From NCBI GenBank assembly GCA_024803745.1, contig JANJXV010000013.1:17109501-17173500 (forward strand): DNA of 64,000 nucleotides, written 5' to 3'. The position numbers were made by a program, and so were the translations under genes. The stretch is from Megascapheus bottae (Eukaryota; Chordata; Mammalia; Rodentia; Geomyidae). This document shows positions 46,838 through 57,040 of this stretch, piece by piece. Within the stretch, counting starts at the first letter, position 1; every line of letters starts with the position of its first letter. The notes under the pieces were generated by a model. That model searched no databases. It was not told the origin of the DNA and saw only the letters and a list, made by a program, of their open reading frames with translations.

Positions 46838-48650
46838 CCAGCATTTCTTCCTTTGGGAGTGGGTGCTTCTTGGTTAACTCAGAATCCGATTTTTGAGGAA
46901 TCAAGTATACATGCCAATATCCTCTGGGCTGTTGTTTTAGAACCTCTTTGTACCTTTACACAGACAAGATTTCAAACAATAATTCATTTTGAAACTGCCA
47001 CGAATTATCCAGGGAAACTGTATAAAGGAATCACATTCTCTCATTTCTGTTTTCTCTCTCCTAGCTCTTCCCTAACAGGCCACACCTATCAGATTACCTC
47101 ACCACTTTTTCTTCAGAGCATTCTTGGGTTGTTTGTGTTCAGTGGGTTCTGGCAATCCTGTGCACTGGCAATCCTGTGCACTGGCGTTCCACAACTTCAA
47201 GACCTTGCCTCACTCTGAGAATACTAAGTCCTTATCTCTGTTCTCAAGTTGCCTCCATGCCAGTTCCGTGATCAGGTACTCGGAGTGTAAGTGACTGAGA
47301 AGAGTTGGCACCATGGTTTCAAATGCAAAACTCACCATTTGAAGTTATAAAGAGGTATCTCATTTTTGTCACTGTTGATAGTGACAAAACTGATTTCTAG
47401 GAGGCCAAATCCAACTCAGAAAGAACAGAGAGGTACTTCTAGTGCTCCCTAGGCCTAGGTTTACACTTAAACACGGGATCACAGAAGAAATGAGATTACT
47501 TCATTATCTCCCTTCACTCTCCTGCTGAGATTTATTGACACCTTAGAACAGAAAGGAAAGTGACTTCCTTGGGTAATGGATACTTCTAAGCCTCCTAACT
47601 AATATTTCTTGTACATGGCCAAATTTCCTGAGACAACTTTGTTAGATCATCATGAATTGAAGTTTCCCTGTGGCCAGCCTTTCCCCATTTCTCTAGTTTT
47701 CCATTCATACCCACAAAAGGATCACCACATTTATTCAGTTCAGATAGTGATGCAATTGAATTTGGGGCCCATGTAATGAAAGACTCATTTTGTTTAGGAA
47801 GACAACACACAACCTCTGCCCAATGGCCAAATTCCCCCGCTAGTATTCTCTGATCCTCAGCTATTTCTGTGAACTGGGGACTCACCCACAATCCAGTGCC
47901 TCTAAAGGACACCTTTCCATATGCCACATGATGCTAGTTCAGCCTTGTCTTGCTGTCCAGATGAGTAGGAATGAGGTTCTACTGGCCACCATCATAATAT
48001 TGGGAAGGAAAGGAAGAAGCTGGAGAAGAGAATAGCTACTGAAAGGAAAGGTGGTTCGGCATGTTAGAGAAGGAACAGACTTCATTTTTAAAGGTTGAGG
48101 TACATGTAAACTGGAAATGGATGTTGAAAGTAGTAAGAACAGTTTCCCAAGTCACAACTGACAAATGAAGGAAGTTGAGACACTTTAAGGAAGCACGGAA
48201 GACAGGCTTCTTATTGTAAGAGACGAGTGGCCCTAGAATTAACCCTCTTACTAGGGCATTTACCAGATGCTCTTGTATGTAAAAGCAGAGGCATGATCAG
48301 CTGTCGTGATGAGCCTTGGACTTGGAACTCAGCATAGAGTAGGATAGGATAAGATGTCTCAGCACCCAGTGAGCCATCCACTTATCCTTTTTTGACAAAT
48401 GGATGCCATAAAATATCTGGAAAGGTTATTAGAAAGCTCCATCTAGATCCTGCTGTGAGTTATTCTTGAGAGGTTTGTGGAGAAAGCAGCACTGCATGCA
48501 CAGGGGCTAACAGTCTGAATAAGGCTGACACTTGGTGAAAAATGTCTCTTCTACAGGTTCCGAAGAGATAGGAATTGAGTGGCAGGCTACAGAGACCTTT
48601 AGCCTGGACACTCCTGCCTTGTACAATGTTCTGAATACCATCACAGAAAA
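46838..48650. other. Unassigned start of intron 3
   Basis: No repeat family was recognised. A 16-bp unit, CTGGCAATCCTGTGCA, is repeated twice in tandem at about 47154-47185. The minus-strand frame at 47595-47927 (110 codons) has no recognisable domain. Confidence 0.5.
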
Positions 48651-48651
48651 C

Positions 48652-48695
48652 TGTGTGTGTGTGTGTGTGCGCGCGTGCACGCATGTGTGCACGTG
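48652..48695. repeat. TG/CG/CA alternating tract
   Basis: A TG run passes into GCGCGTGCACGCATGTGTGC. This alternating purine-pyrimidine sequence has the composition of Z-DNA-prone tracts. Confidence 0.9.
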
Positions 48696-49234
48696 CAGCC
48701 AGTGTGCTACGGTATATCCATGGTTAGGTAAAGGAATGTACCTGTCCAACTTTTCTAGGTTATATAAACTGATCCTCCTCCTAGTAAAATTGGATAGTTC
48801 CTAATATTCCAGTTTCTCCACAACTCTGGTGCCTGTTACACTGACTAATATTCATGTGTGTGTACATACAGAAAATAGCAGACAAGTGGTCTTTTCTTAG
48901 TTGCCAAGTTTGAGCTTCTTTTCATAGGATATTGGTCATTCATGCTTCCTTTCTTGTGAAATACTGTCCAGCACTTTCCCCCATTGTTTTCTTTTCCATG
49001 TCTATTCTTCTATGCTTACTGTAGAACCTGGGCACAAATCCTCCCTGTGTTGCTTATATGTACTCCAAAAATTACTCTGTGACAAACTTTGAAGGTATAG
49101 TCTTTCATGTTTAATGTATAAAATTTATCAGCATTTTTCTATTGTACGTTAGCACATTTACGTCTTATTTAAGGAGGCTTACTTTATGTCCTGTAAGTAT
49201 TTCTATTAAGATTTTTGTTCTAGAGTGTTGTTTG

Positions 49235-49315
49235 TTGTCAATGGTACTTCAGTTGAACTCAGCCGGCATTTGCTAGGCAGACATTCTACCGCCTTGAGCC
49301 ACACTTCCATCCTTG
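49235..49315 (-). repeat. Old ID-like SINE
   Basis: GTTGAACTCAGCCGGCATTT, GCTAGGCAGACATTCTACCG and CCTTGAGCCACACTTCCATC give a reversed ID-type body. Confidence 0.55.
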
Positions 49316-49419
49316 TACTAGAAAGATTTTAAGTTTTCACTTTCTCAAATAGTTTTCATCTTCAGAATGGAGTTTTTTTCTATCATATAATGTGTAGGCA
49401 TCTCATATTTGCCAGCCAG

Positions 49420-49760
49420 CTCATGCTGTCATATCAAAATGCATTAGACTAAATGGCTTAAATGCCACCCATTTATTTCTCACAGTTCTGGATGCTGAAA
49501 GTTCAAGATCTCAGTGCTTGCAGGTTCAGCCCCTGGTGGAGCTCTCTTCCTGGCTTGCATTCTCACTATTCCCTCTCATGGGAGCTCAGGTGCGGACACA
49601 TGCTCTGCTCTCTCCTCCTCCATCACAGGGTCCCCAAATCATGACCTCAACCAAATCTAATTACTACCCAAAGCTTCCCTCTCCAAATACCATCACACAA
49701 GAGATTAGGCTTCAACATATGAATTTTGGAGGGGTCACAAATACTCAGCTTATTAACATA
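49420..49760 (+). repeat. Ancient interspersed repeat, paired with the copy at 24.7 kb
   Basis: ATTTATTTCTCACAGTTCTG, GAAAGTTCAAGATCTCAGTG, CCATCACACAAGAGATTAGG and CTTCAACATATGAATTTTGG match the order seen at 24660-24950. It predates the rodent-specific elements by its divergence. Confidence 0.65.
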
Positions 49761-50139
49761 TCCATATTTATTATTCCAAATAGATTAGCCATTTCCTGTC
49801 TTATCTTTTCTGGTAACTGGCAGTGCATACTTCATCCAATGTAGGTTTTCACAGATGAGAAATCTGTGCCTGGATACTATTTTCTATCCACTGTTCAATT
49901 TGAGTATTTCTACAAGTAGCACAGTTTGCAAATTACTATTGTTCTAGAATAGGCTTTCACACTAGAAGAGCAAATCACCCAGTCTACTTTTTTGGTTCAT
50001 TCTTGCTGACACTTGGTTTTCCTTATAAGTTTTAGAATTGCATTGTCAAGTTAAACAAAAATTCTTGGACTATGTATGTGTGTTCATCTGAAGTCTAGAG
50101 AAATTTCAAATATTTTTTATATTGAATCTTCCATTTTTT

Positions 50140-50557
50140 TTTTTTTGCCAGTCGTGCGCTTGAGCTCAGGGCCTGAGCACTGTCCTTGGACTTTCTCAAG
50201 GCTAGAGCTCTACCACTTGAGCCTCAGCACCATTTCTGGCTTTTTTCTTTTTTTTTTTTTGTTTTTTGTTTTTGCCAGTCCTGGGCTTGGCTCAGGACCT
50301 GAGCACTGTCCCTGGATTTTCTCAAGGCTAGAGCTCTACCACTTGAGCCTCAGCACCACTTCCGGCTTTTTTGTATGTATGTGGTACCAAGGAATCGAAC
50401 CCGGGTCTTCGTGCATGCTAGGCAAGCACTTTAACCACTAGGCCAAACTCCCGGCCACCATTTCTGGCTTTTTTCTATGTGTGGTACTGAGGAATTGAAC
50501 CTGGCTCTTCATGCATGCTAGGCAAGCACTCTACCATTAGGCCAAACTCCCGGCCCC
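50140..50557 (-). repeat. IDL-Geo SINE, host of a nested IDL-Geo copy
   Basis: The two halves (50140-50248 and 50477-50557, plus the repeated target copy) form one reversed element. TTGAATCTTCCATTTTTT flanks it at 50122-50139 and 50558-50575. Confidence 0.93.
50249..50455 (-). repeat. IDL-Geo SINE nested in another IDL-Geo
   Basis: A perfect 21-bp duplication at 50228-50248 and 50456-50476, made of host SINE sequence (ACCATTTCTGGCTTTTTTCT core), brackets the insert. Same orientation as its host; boxes intact. Confidence 0.95.
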
Positions 50558-50609
50558 TTGAATCTTCCATTTTTTAAAAATTAATGTACATTCATATTAT
50601 GAGGGATTT

Positions 50610-50731
50610 TTTTTAATTTTTTTATTGTAATTAGTAAAAGGGTTACATGATATTTGCCAGATAGAAGGTGCATTAATTCACATACATTGATACCCTTTCA
50701 CATGTCTTGGTACCCATTTCCCTCCCCCCCC
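50610..50731 (-). mobile_element. Very short L1 3'-end insertion with target duplication
   Basis: Only the tail and about 100 bp of 3' UTR are present (TAAAAGGGTTACATGATATT to the C-run). ATGAGGGATTT flanks it at 50599-50609 and 50732-50742. Confidence 0.92.
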
Positions 50732-50859
50732 ATGAGGGATTTCTTTGTGGTATTTCCACACATGTACACAGTGAACAAATTCATTTCCTCCACCATATTC
50801 CCATTCATTGGCTTCCTTCCCTCTGATCATGAAATCAGCACTTAGTGAGTTTCATTTTG

Positions 50860-51050
50860 CCATATATATTACATATGTAATATATATGTGCTATATATAG
50901 ACTACATTATATAGATACTACATGTATAATATTAAAAATATGCAAGATATAATATATATTACAAGATATTTAATGCATAATAGATTGTATATGTAATGTT
51001 ATACATTGAACATAAAATATACGGTATATATTACACATGTATATAATTTC
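50860..51050. repeat. AT-rich low-complexity block
   Basis: Dense TATATA, ATATAT and palindromic ACATATGTAATATATATGT-like motifs without a clean repeat unit. Confidence 0.8.
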
Positions 51051-51529
51051 CTTCGAGCCTCAGTATCCATCTATTTTTCCTCTCCCCACGTATTCCCTCC
51101 TATGTAATCCCTTTTTTTACATTTATACCCAATTACCATGTTGACCATCATCATTTTAGGTCTGTACTCTACAAATGAACTACAGCATGCAATATTAGGC
51201 CTTTTGAGTTTGCTTTATCTCGTGAGTCTTTGTATTCTTAACCAACGTATATCTTCTCCACTTATTTAGCTCTTCTTTATTTTTCATTTAAGCTTTATAA
51301 TTTTCTGCATAAATATTTTTCATGTCTTTTCTCTGATTTGTTCCTAGATAACCTAAATTTTATTATTACCATTCCCATTAGGTAATATTGCCATTATTTC
51401 AAATGGTAATGCTTTTAAAGTTGAACTTTCCAAGTGTAGTTGACATTACTTATCTTGCTTGGAAATTTTGTAAAACTCAGTAATTCTTTTATATAACTTT
51501 TTTCTTAGCATGCATTAGGTATATGAGGG

Positions 51530-51740
51530 GTATTTTATTGTGACATTGTCATAAATGCATACAATGTATCCTAATGAAATTCATCCCCTCTATAATTGTC
51601 CCTTATTTTTTAAAACATCTGTTTTCATACATGTTCTACAGTTCTGTTTTCATACATACGAATGAACTATTTCACTCAAATTCTTCACCATCACTATCTC
51701 CATCTCCAATTAGCCCTCTCCTCTTCCTCTGGCACTTATT
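51530..51740 (-). repeat. Old L1 3' UTR remnant
   Basis: GTGACATTGTCATAAATGCA, CAATGTATCCTAATGAAATT and the pyrimidine-rich tract near 51700 resemble the block at 33.0 kb. Confidence 0.4.
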
Positions 51741-52018
51741 TATAACACCAACAGCCTAGCTCTAAGATTTTTGATAAATTATTTATTCTCTTTTCCTGCT
51801 TCCCCAGCCTTTATTGATCCATATTTTGTTGAGATTCCCTCTGCCATCTTCTTATAGGCTTTCAATGTATTTTGAAATTATTCATTTTCATTTTTCTTTT
51901 TTAGAATCCGTTTCCCTTATCCCCCTAAAATAGTCCCATAGTTAGAATCATGTAAAACTCTTAGAAATTCTTTAAATTCAGAATTTCTTTATAATCAGTC
52001 ATGTATGAATTATGATAG

Positions 52019-52019
<1 letters not shown>

Positions 52020-52062
<43 letters not shown>

Positions 52063-52073
52063 ATGTGTGTGTA
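52020..52073. repeat. (TG)n microsatellite
   Basis: About 26 units with one GCA interruption, abutting a SINE. Confidence 0.97.
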
Positions 52074-52277
52074 CACTGGAGCTTAAACTCAGGAGCCCTG
52101 AGATTTTAGCTCAGGTTTTACATTCAAGGCTGGCTTGCTACCACTTGAACCACACCTCCAGTGCTGGTGTTTTTACTGTTTAACTGGAGATAAGTCTCTT
52201 CGGTTGACTGTGATCCTCAATACACAGATCTTTGGCCTCCTAGGTTTGTAGGCATGAGCCATTGATTCCTGGATTAA
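52074..52277 (-). repeat. 7SL-Geo SINE, diverged
   Basis: TTGCTACCACTTGAACCACA, CTGTTTAACTGGAGATAAGT and GTTTGTAGGCATGAGCCATT are in reversed family order. The TG run replaces the tail. Confidence 0.8.
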
Positions 52278-53284
52278 AAAATACATTTTGTTTAATCAAA
52301 TGCTATTATGAGGTTCATCATCAGTTATATCAACTGATTTTCTAATGTTGAGTCAATTGTGTTCCTATAACATTCTAGACTTGCTTTAGTATATTACCTT
52401 TTCTATACACTGCTGACATGAGTTTGGGAATATTTCATTTCGCATTTATTAGCAGTAGTGGTGCATGTAATTTACTGTTGGTATTCTCGAGGTTTGGATT
52501 TGAGATATTTGTTTTATAACAGTTTTAGGATTGTTTTAAATATCTTGTTTGTTCCTACATAGTACCCTTAGAGGCTTTGGATTTTTATTTCTTTTTCATT
52601 GCACTATAAGAGCTCCATGGTGTTTGACTTTGGCTTGGCTTCAGTAAGGAAAGGAAGAGAGTGAAGTTGAAATATTTATTTTCTTAATTGTTGGGGTACC
52701 TATTCATGGGTTAGCAATACCTTCTACTGAAAGCCATGATTCCTGAATGTGTCTATATATTATGATTTTGTAGAGAATCGTTTTTCTGGGAGTAAAAGTT
52801 TAGGAGCACAAAACACTATGAAACCATCATTTCTTGTTCTATGGCTCCCTTTTCTGAGAATTCAATACTTAATTTATTATTTATTCCATTGTATGTCAGT
52901 TTTTTTCTTAATAATCTCTGGATTGCACTTTCCTCAACTATGTTCTGTATTTTTATTTCATTGTGGGACTGATAAAATTTCAGTTATTCTTGTTTCTTCT
53001 TTTTTTTCTGTTGTGGTACCTGGCACCATTTTTTATTAGCTTCTCAATCATCATCTGGAAAGAAAACATTCTTGAGTAAGATCATTAAAAACAGCTCTGA
53101 GATAAGCAAGTCACTACTGTGTATCATAAAGCAGGTACAAGGTATTTTATATTCCCAGAGGGACGATACAGTACTGTCCTGCATCTATAATACTAGAGGA
53201 TACAATTAAAAAGGCATTATTGAGACTTGATTCTATTTTTCCAGCAGAGGTGTTCTTCCTTTTTCTTGTTGTGTTGTGTTTTGT

Positions 53285-53480
53285 TTTGTGCCAGTCCTGG
53301 GGCTTGAAATCAGGGCCTGGGTACATATCAGAGCTTTTGTTCAAGGCTAAAACTCTACCATTTGAACCATAGCTCTAATTCTGGATTTTTGGTAGTTAAT
53401 TAGAGATAAGAGTCTCACATACTTTTCTGCTTCTCAGATCTCAGCCTAGGATTCCAAGGGAGAGCCACTGGCACACAGCC
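53285..53480 (-). repeat. 7SL-Geo SINE
   Basis: GCCAGTCCTGGGGCTTGAAA, ACTCTACCATTTGAACCATA and GGTAGTTAATTAGAGATAAG, then the head end AGGGAGAGCCACTGGCACAC. The head carries a deletion. Confidence 0.85.
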
Positions 53481-53485
53481 TAAAG

Positions 53486-53487
<2 letters not shown>

Positions 53488-53529
<42 letters not shown>

Positions 53530-53540
53530 TATATATATAT
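53488..53540. repeat. (TA)n microsatellite
   Basis: A TA run with one CAGA interruption, at the outer edge of the SINE head. Confidence 0.96.
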
Positions 53541-53683
53541 TTGTCCTGATATGCTTTTATTCCTGAATCTCAATTTGTTTTCTTTTATTAGTTCTGAGAA
53601 CTTAGCCATTTACTTCTTTCCATTAGTTGATATATTTTCATATGTATTTTTGAGAGTGCTAATCTTTTTCATTGATGTACTTT

Positions 53684-53811
53684 CTATTTCTTTATATGTA
53701 TGTGTTCATACATGATTGAATTTTGCCTTGAACACAGTTTTCTATTTCTATTTCTTTATATTTATGTGCACATACATGATTGAATTTCACCATTGCACAC
53801 TTAGTTTTGTA
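53684..53811. repeat. 64-bp tandem duplication
   Basis: CTATTTCTTTATA at 53684 recurs at 53748. Both are followed by a TATGTG...CATACATGATTGAATTT string, with a few substitutions. Confidence 0.75.
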
Positions 53812-53882
53812 GTCTGTTCCTTATTACTGCAATAGCTGATTCTTTGGTGTTTCCATTTACTTTTAGTGTGTTTGTACCCATG

Positions 53883-54121
53883 TGCAGGCATGTATGTCAG
53901 TAATGGAGCTTGAACTCAGGACCTTGTGCTCTTGCTCTTGTTTTCCTTCTCATGGTTACTGTTCTATCTGTTGAACTACACCTCTGGGTGGAAATTTTGT
54001 TCTCTAAATAGAGATAATATTTGTGAACTTTTGTGCTAGGGCTGACATTTGAACCACAGTCCTCAGCCATCTACCTCTTAAGTAGCTAGAATTACAGGTA
54101 TAAGGCACCGGTAGCCAGCTC
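53883..54121 (-). repeat. Old 7SL-Geo SINE
   Basis: GGAGCTTGAACTCAGGACCT, CTATCTGTTGAACTACACCT and AAGTAGCTAGAATTACAGGT are in reversed order, strongly diverged. Confidence 0.75.
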
Positions 54122-54827
54122 CATTCACTTTAATGCTTTAATCCTTGTTTCCTCTTGTATTTATATTTGTGACTGTAAGTTAATCTAGCTTGAAACTTTG
54201 TCAGGAGATATTTCAAAGTATGGGTGTACATTGTATTTCATTACAGGTGATTTGAATTTTTCCCCAGCATATTCCTAGATGAACTACCAGCTATTTAAAT
54301 CTTGAATGACAGAGATTTTGAGCAAGAGATAGGGTAAATATAGGCTCCAAATAAGTGAATGAAGACCTTTATTAATGCTTAGAAACCTTTTAGGGAGACA
54401 TTTTTTTCTTAAAGCAAAGCTAAGAAAGACATACACCCAACATATGATTTCTGTTGTGTTTGTCTTTTAAAGACAAGCATTCAGGTTTTAGGATTCCAGT
54501 TTTATACAGGACTCTTCCACAACATGTTAAACACATTTACCTCCAGAATTCCAGTATCCACTTACTTATCTCTGGGGATTCATTTTTCCTTATTGTTTGG
54601 GCCACTGAAAACTTTCTGTCTCATCAGCTCTGCTGCACATTAAGCAGGATTCTATAACCCATTAGTTTTTAGCTGGAGGAATTCTGTGAGCATTTGTCCC
54701 ACTGTTGGAAACACCATACTACATGGCTTAATGCTTGTTCAAAACAAGTAGTTTTAACTTAACATGAACTGAACAGTAATCTATGCAATATTATATGTAT
54801 GCCTTGCAATAAATAGAACTCTAGATA

Positions 54828-55045
54828 TCAGGCACCAGTGACTCATGCCTGTATTCCTACCTACTCAGAGGGATGAGACTTGCGGGTTCAATGGTTAGAG
54901 GCCAGTCCAGGCAAAAGAATGCACGAGACTCTGTCTCCAAAATAACGGGAGAAAAGCAGTTCGGGAAGTGTGGCTCAGCTGAGCTAGTACTTTGAACATG
55001 CTCAAAGCCATGAGTTCAAACCCCAGTTTGAACTGGCAGGGGAGC
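54828..55045 (+). repeat. 7SL-Geo SINE
   Basis: TCAGGCACCAGTGACTCATG opens the head. GTGTGGCTCAGCTGAGCTAG and ATGAGTTCAAACCCCAGTTT form the Geo tail. Confidence 0.85.
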
Positions 55046-56019
55046 AGGATTTATAATTGAATAGTGGCCAAATAGGAGTTGAGACTCTCATTGGTCAGTT
55101 CAATCTGTTTGTGAAAAGCTGATATAAAATTATTATATTGGTCTCTTTCCTTAGCCCTAGATTAGGGTACGTTTTTTCTGGTCATTGTTTCTGTAACTCT
55201 GTACTTCTATCATTACACATGATATCTTCTTTTATGTGTTCAATTATATTTCTTCTCTAGTAGACAATGACTCAAGTGCCCTATTCACTGCTGGTGCTCA
55301 ACCTCCAGAAGAGTGTCTGAAATTGTGATGCTGACTAATTCTATAGTGTATCTTAAAAGACACTCAATAAAATGAATCTCTTTATGAAAGACACATCTGG
55401 GGAGACTCGAGGGATAATTGTGATAAAGAATGTTATGTAGAGATGAGTCCATAAATGAATCTCTCTTAATTCCTCCAAAGAGAATATGAGTTTTATAAAT
55501 GGTAGCATTCAATAAAAATTAATCCTTGTGATTTCCAGGGGAGGAACAAAATAGCAATTATTGATATAAAAGTGATAGTTTAATTAAACGTCTCAGCCAC
55601 GAATGTCTGATCAGTAATAATATATTTCTTTTTCTTTGTTGTTGAGAGTTTGTCAGTACACAAAAGACTAGACAGAATATGAGAGAAGGCCAAAATTTCA
55701 GAGAGCCTGTGTTTCATGGTCTGGAAGCATGCTGGCTCTTAGGCCTATATACTTGGTATGTGTCACTGGCTCCTTGGCAAATAGGCCCAAAGCACTTTAG
55801 AAATCTCTTGGTGGCCTCCCTAGACTGAATCAGAGATATTTCTGAGGCTTCAGATCATGTCAGTCAGACTGATTTGGAGAAATGCCAATGCTGTTATATA
55901 GTGACAATGGAAGTCCACTTCAATGAGGTCCTCTCTATGCCACTATTAATTCCAGTTTCAGAAAAAGGAAGAGTATACTATAGAGTTTATTATCTTAATA
56001 ACTTAAAAACTGTATGCTA

Positions 56020-56265
56020 AAGTCAAGATCTGGTACTATGTTTTGATGACTTACGCTTATGATTCTATCTACTCAGGAGGATGAGATCTGAGGATCATGA
56101 TTCAAGGTAGCCCAAACAGAAAAGTCTGTGAGATTCTTATCTCCAAATAGCCATCAAAAGCTGGAAATGGATATGTAGCTCAAGTAGTAGAATCTTAAGC
56201 AAAAAAGCCAAGTGGGAGCATGAAGTCCTGAATTCAAGCCCCCTTACTGACAAATACACACAAAA
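56020..56265 (+). repeat. 7SL-Geo SINE
   Basis: CTACTCAGGAGGATGAGATC, CTGTGAGATTCTTATCTCCA and CCTGAATTCAAGCCCCCTTA are in order, with an A/C-rich tail. Confidence 0.88.
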
Positions 56266-56304
56266 ATTGATCCTGTGAGCCATTGCCAAGTTTTAGTTCA
56301 ATTT

Positions 56305-56514
56305 TGTTTTTGTTTTTCGGTCCTGGGACTTGAACTCTGGGCCTCGGTGTTGTCCTTGAGCCTTCAGTTCAAGGCTACTGTCCTACTCATTGAGCCACAT
56401 TCCCACGTCTAGTTTTCTGGTGATTAATTGGAGATGAGAGTCCCACAGACTTTTAAGTATCCAGGCTGGCTTTGAACTGCGATGCTCAGATCTCCACCTC
56501 ATGAATAGCTAGAA
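56305..56514 (-). repeat. 7SL-Geo SINE
   Basis: The mirror-image neighbour of the preceding copy: a T-rich start, CTCATTGAGCCACATTCCCA, GTGATTAATTGGAGATGAGA and a truncated head (ATGAATAGCTAG). Confidence 0.87.
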
Positions 56515-56799
56515 AAATACAGAAAAATAGCATGAAAAATACAGAAAGCCCTGACTTGCCACCGCTGACATGGAAATCAAGTTCCTTCTGAAATGTGGAT
56601 GTGGGAAATCTGCTACCACTTGCGGATACTAAGCCATATCTTCCTGATAACCCCTGAGTCTCATCTGGTCATTGTCCCCAGTCATGACCCCTCAGACATC
56701 CATCCCCATGTTCTTTAGATATTGCTACTTGAGGGGCAGAGATCAGAGAAGCATGGCTTGAAGCCAGTCATGGCAGAAAAGTTCAGGAGACTCCCATCT

Positions 56800-57040
56800 C
56801 AACCAATGGCTGCATGTGATAGTGCATGTCTGTTATCCCACAATGGAAGCACAATGGCCCTGGGTAGTGATAAGGTGCCTGTCATTCTCAGTGACACCAG
56901 GAACCCAAGTGCCAAGACTGCAGCCTAGGGTGGCCCAGACATAAAGTGGCACCCTACCTCAAAACCACCAACATAAAAAGGGGCTGGATGTGTGGATCAA
57001 GTGGTAGAGTACTTATCTAGGAAGCAACTGGTTCCTTCCA
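56800..57040 (+). repeat. Old B1-like plus ID SINE
   Basis: The B1-like part (ATGTGATAGTGCATGTCTGT, TATCCCACAATGGAAGC) is followed by an ID-like end (GGGGCTGGATGTGTGGATCA, GTGGTAGAGTACTTATCTAG). Confidence 0.5.

Noticed and set aside
47595..47927. Minus-strand frame of 110 codons in intron 3
   Set aside because: No domain recognised and no supporting signals. It is just downstream of SYT9 exon 3 on the other strand.
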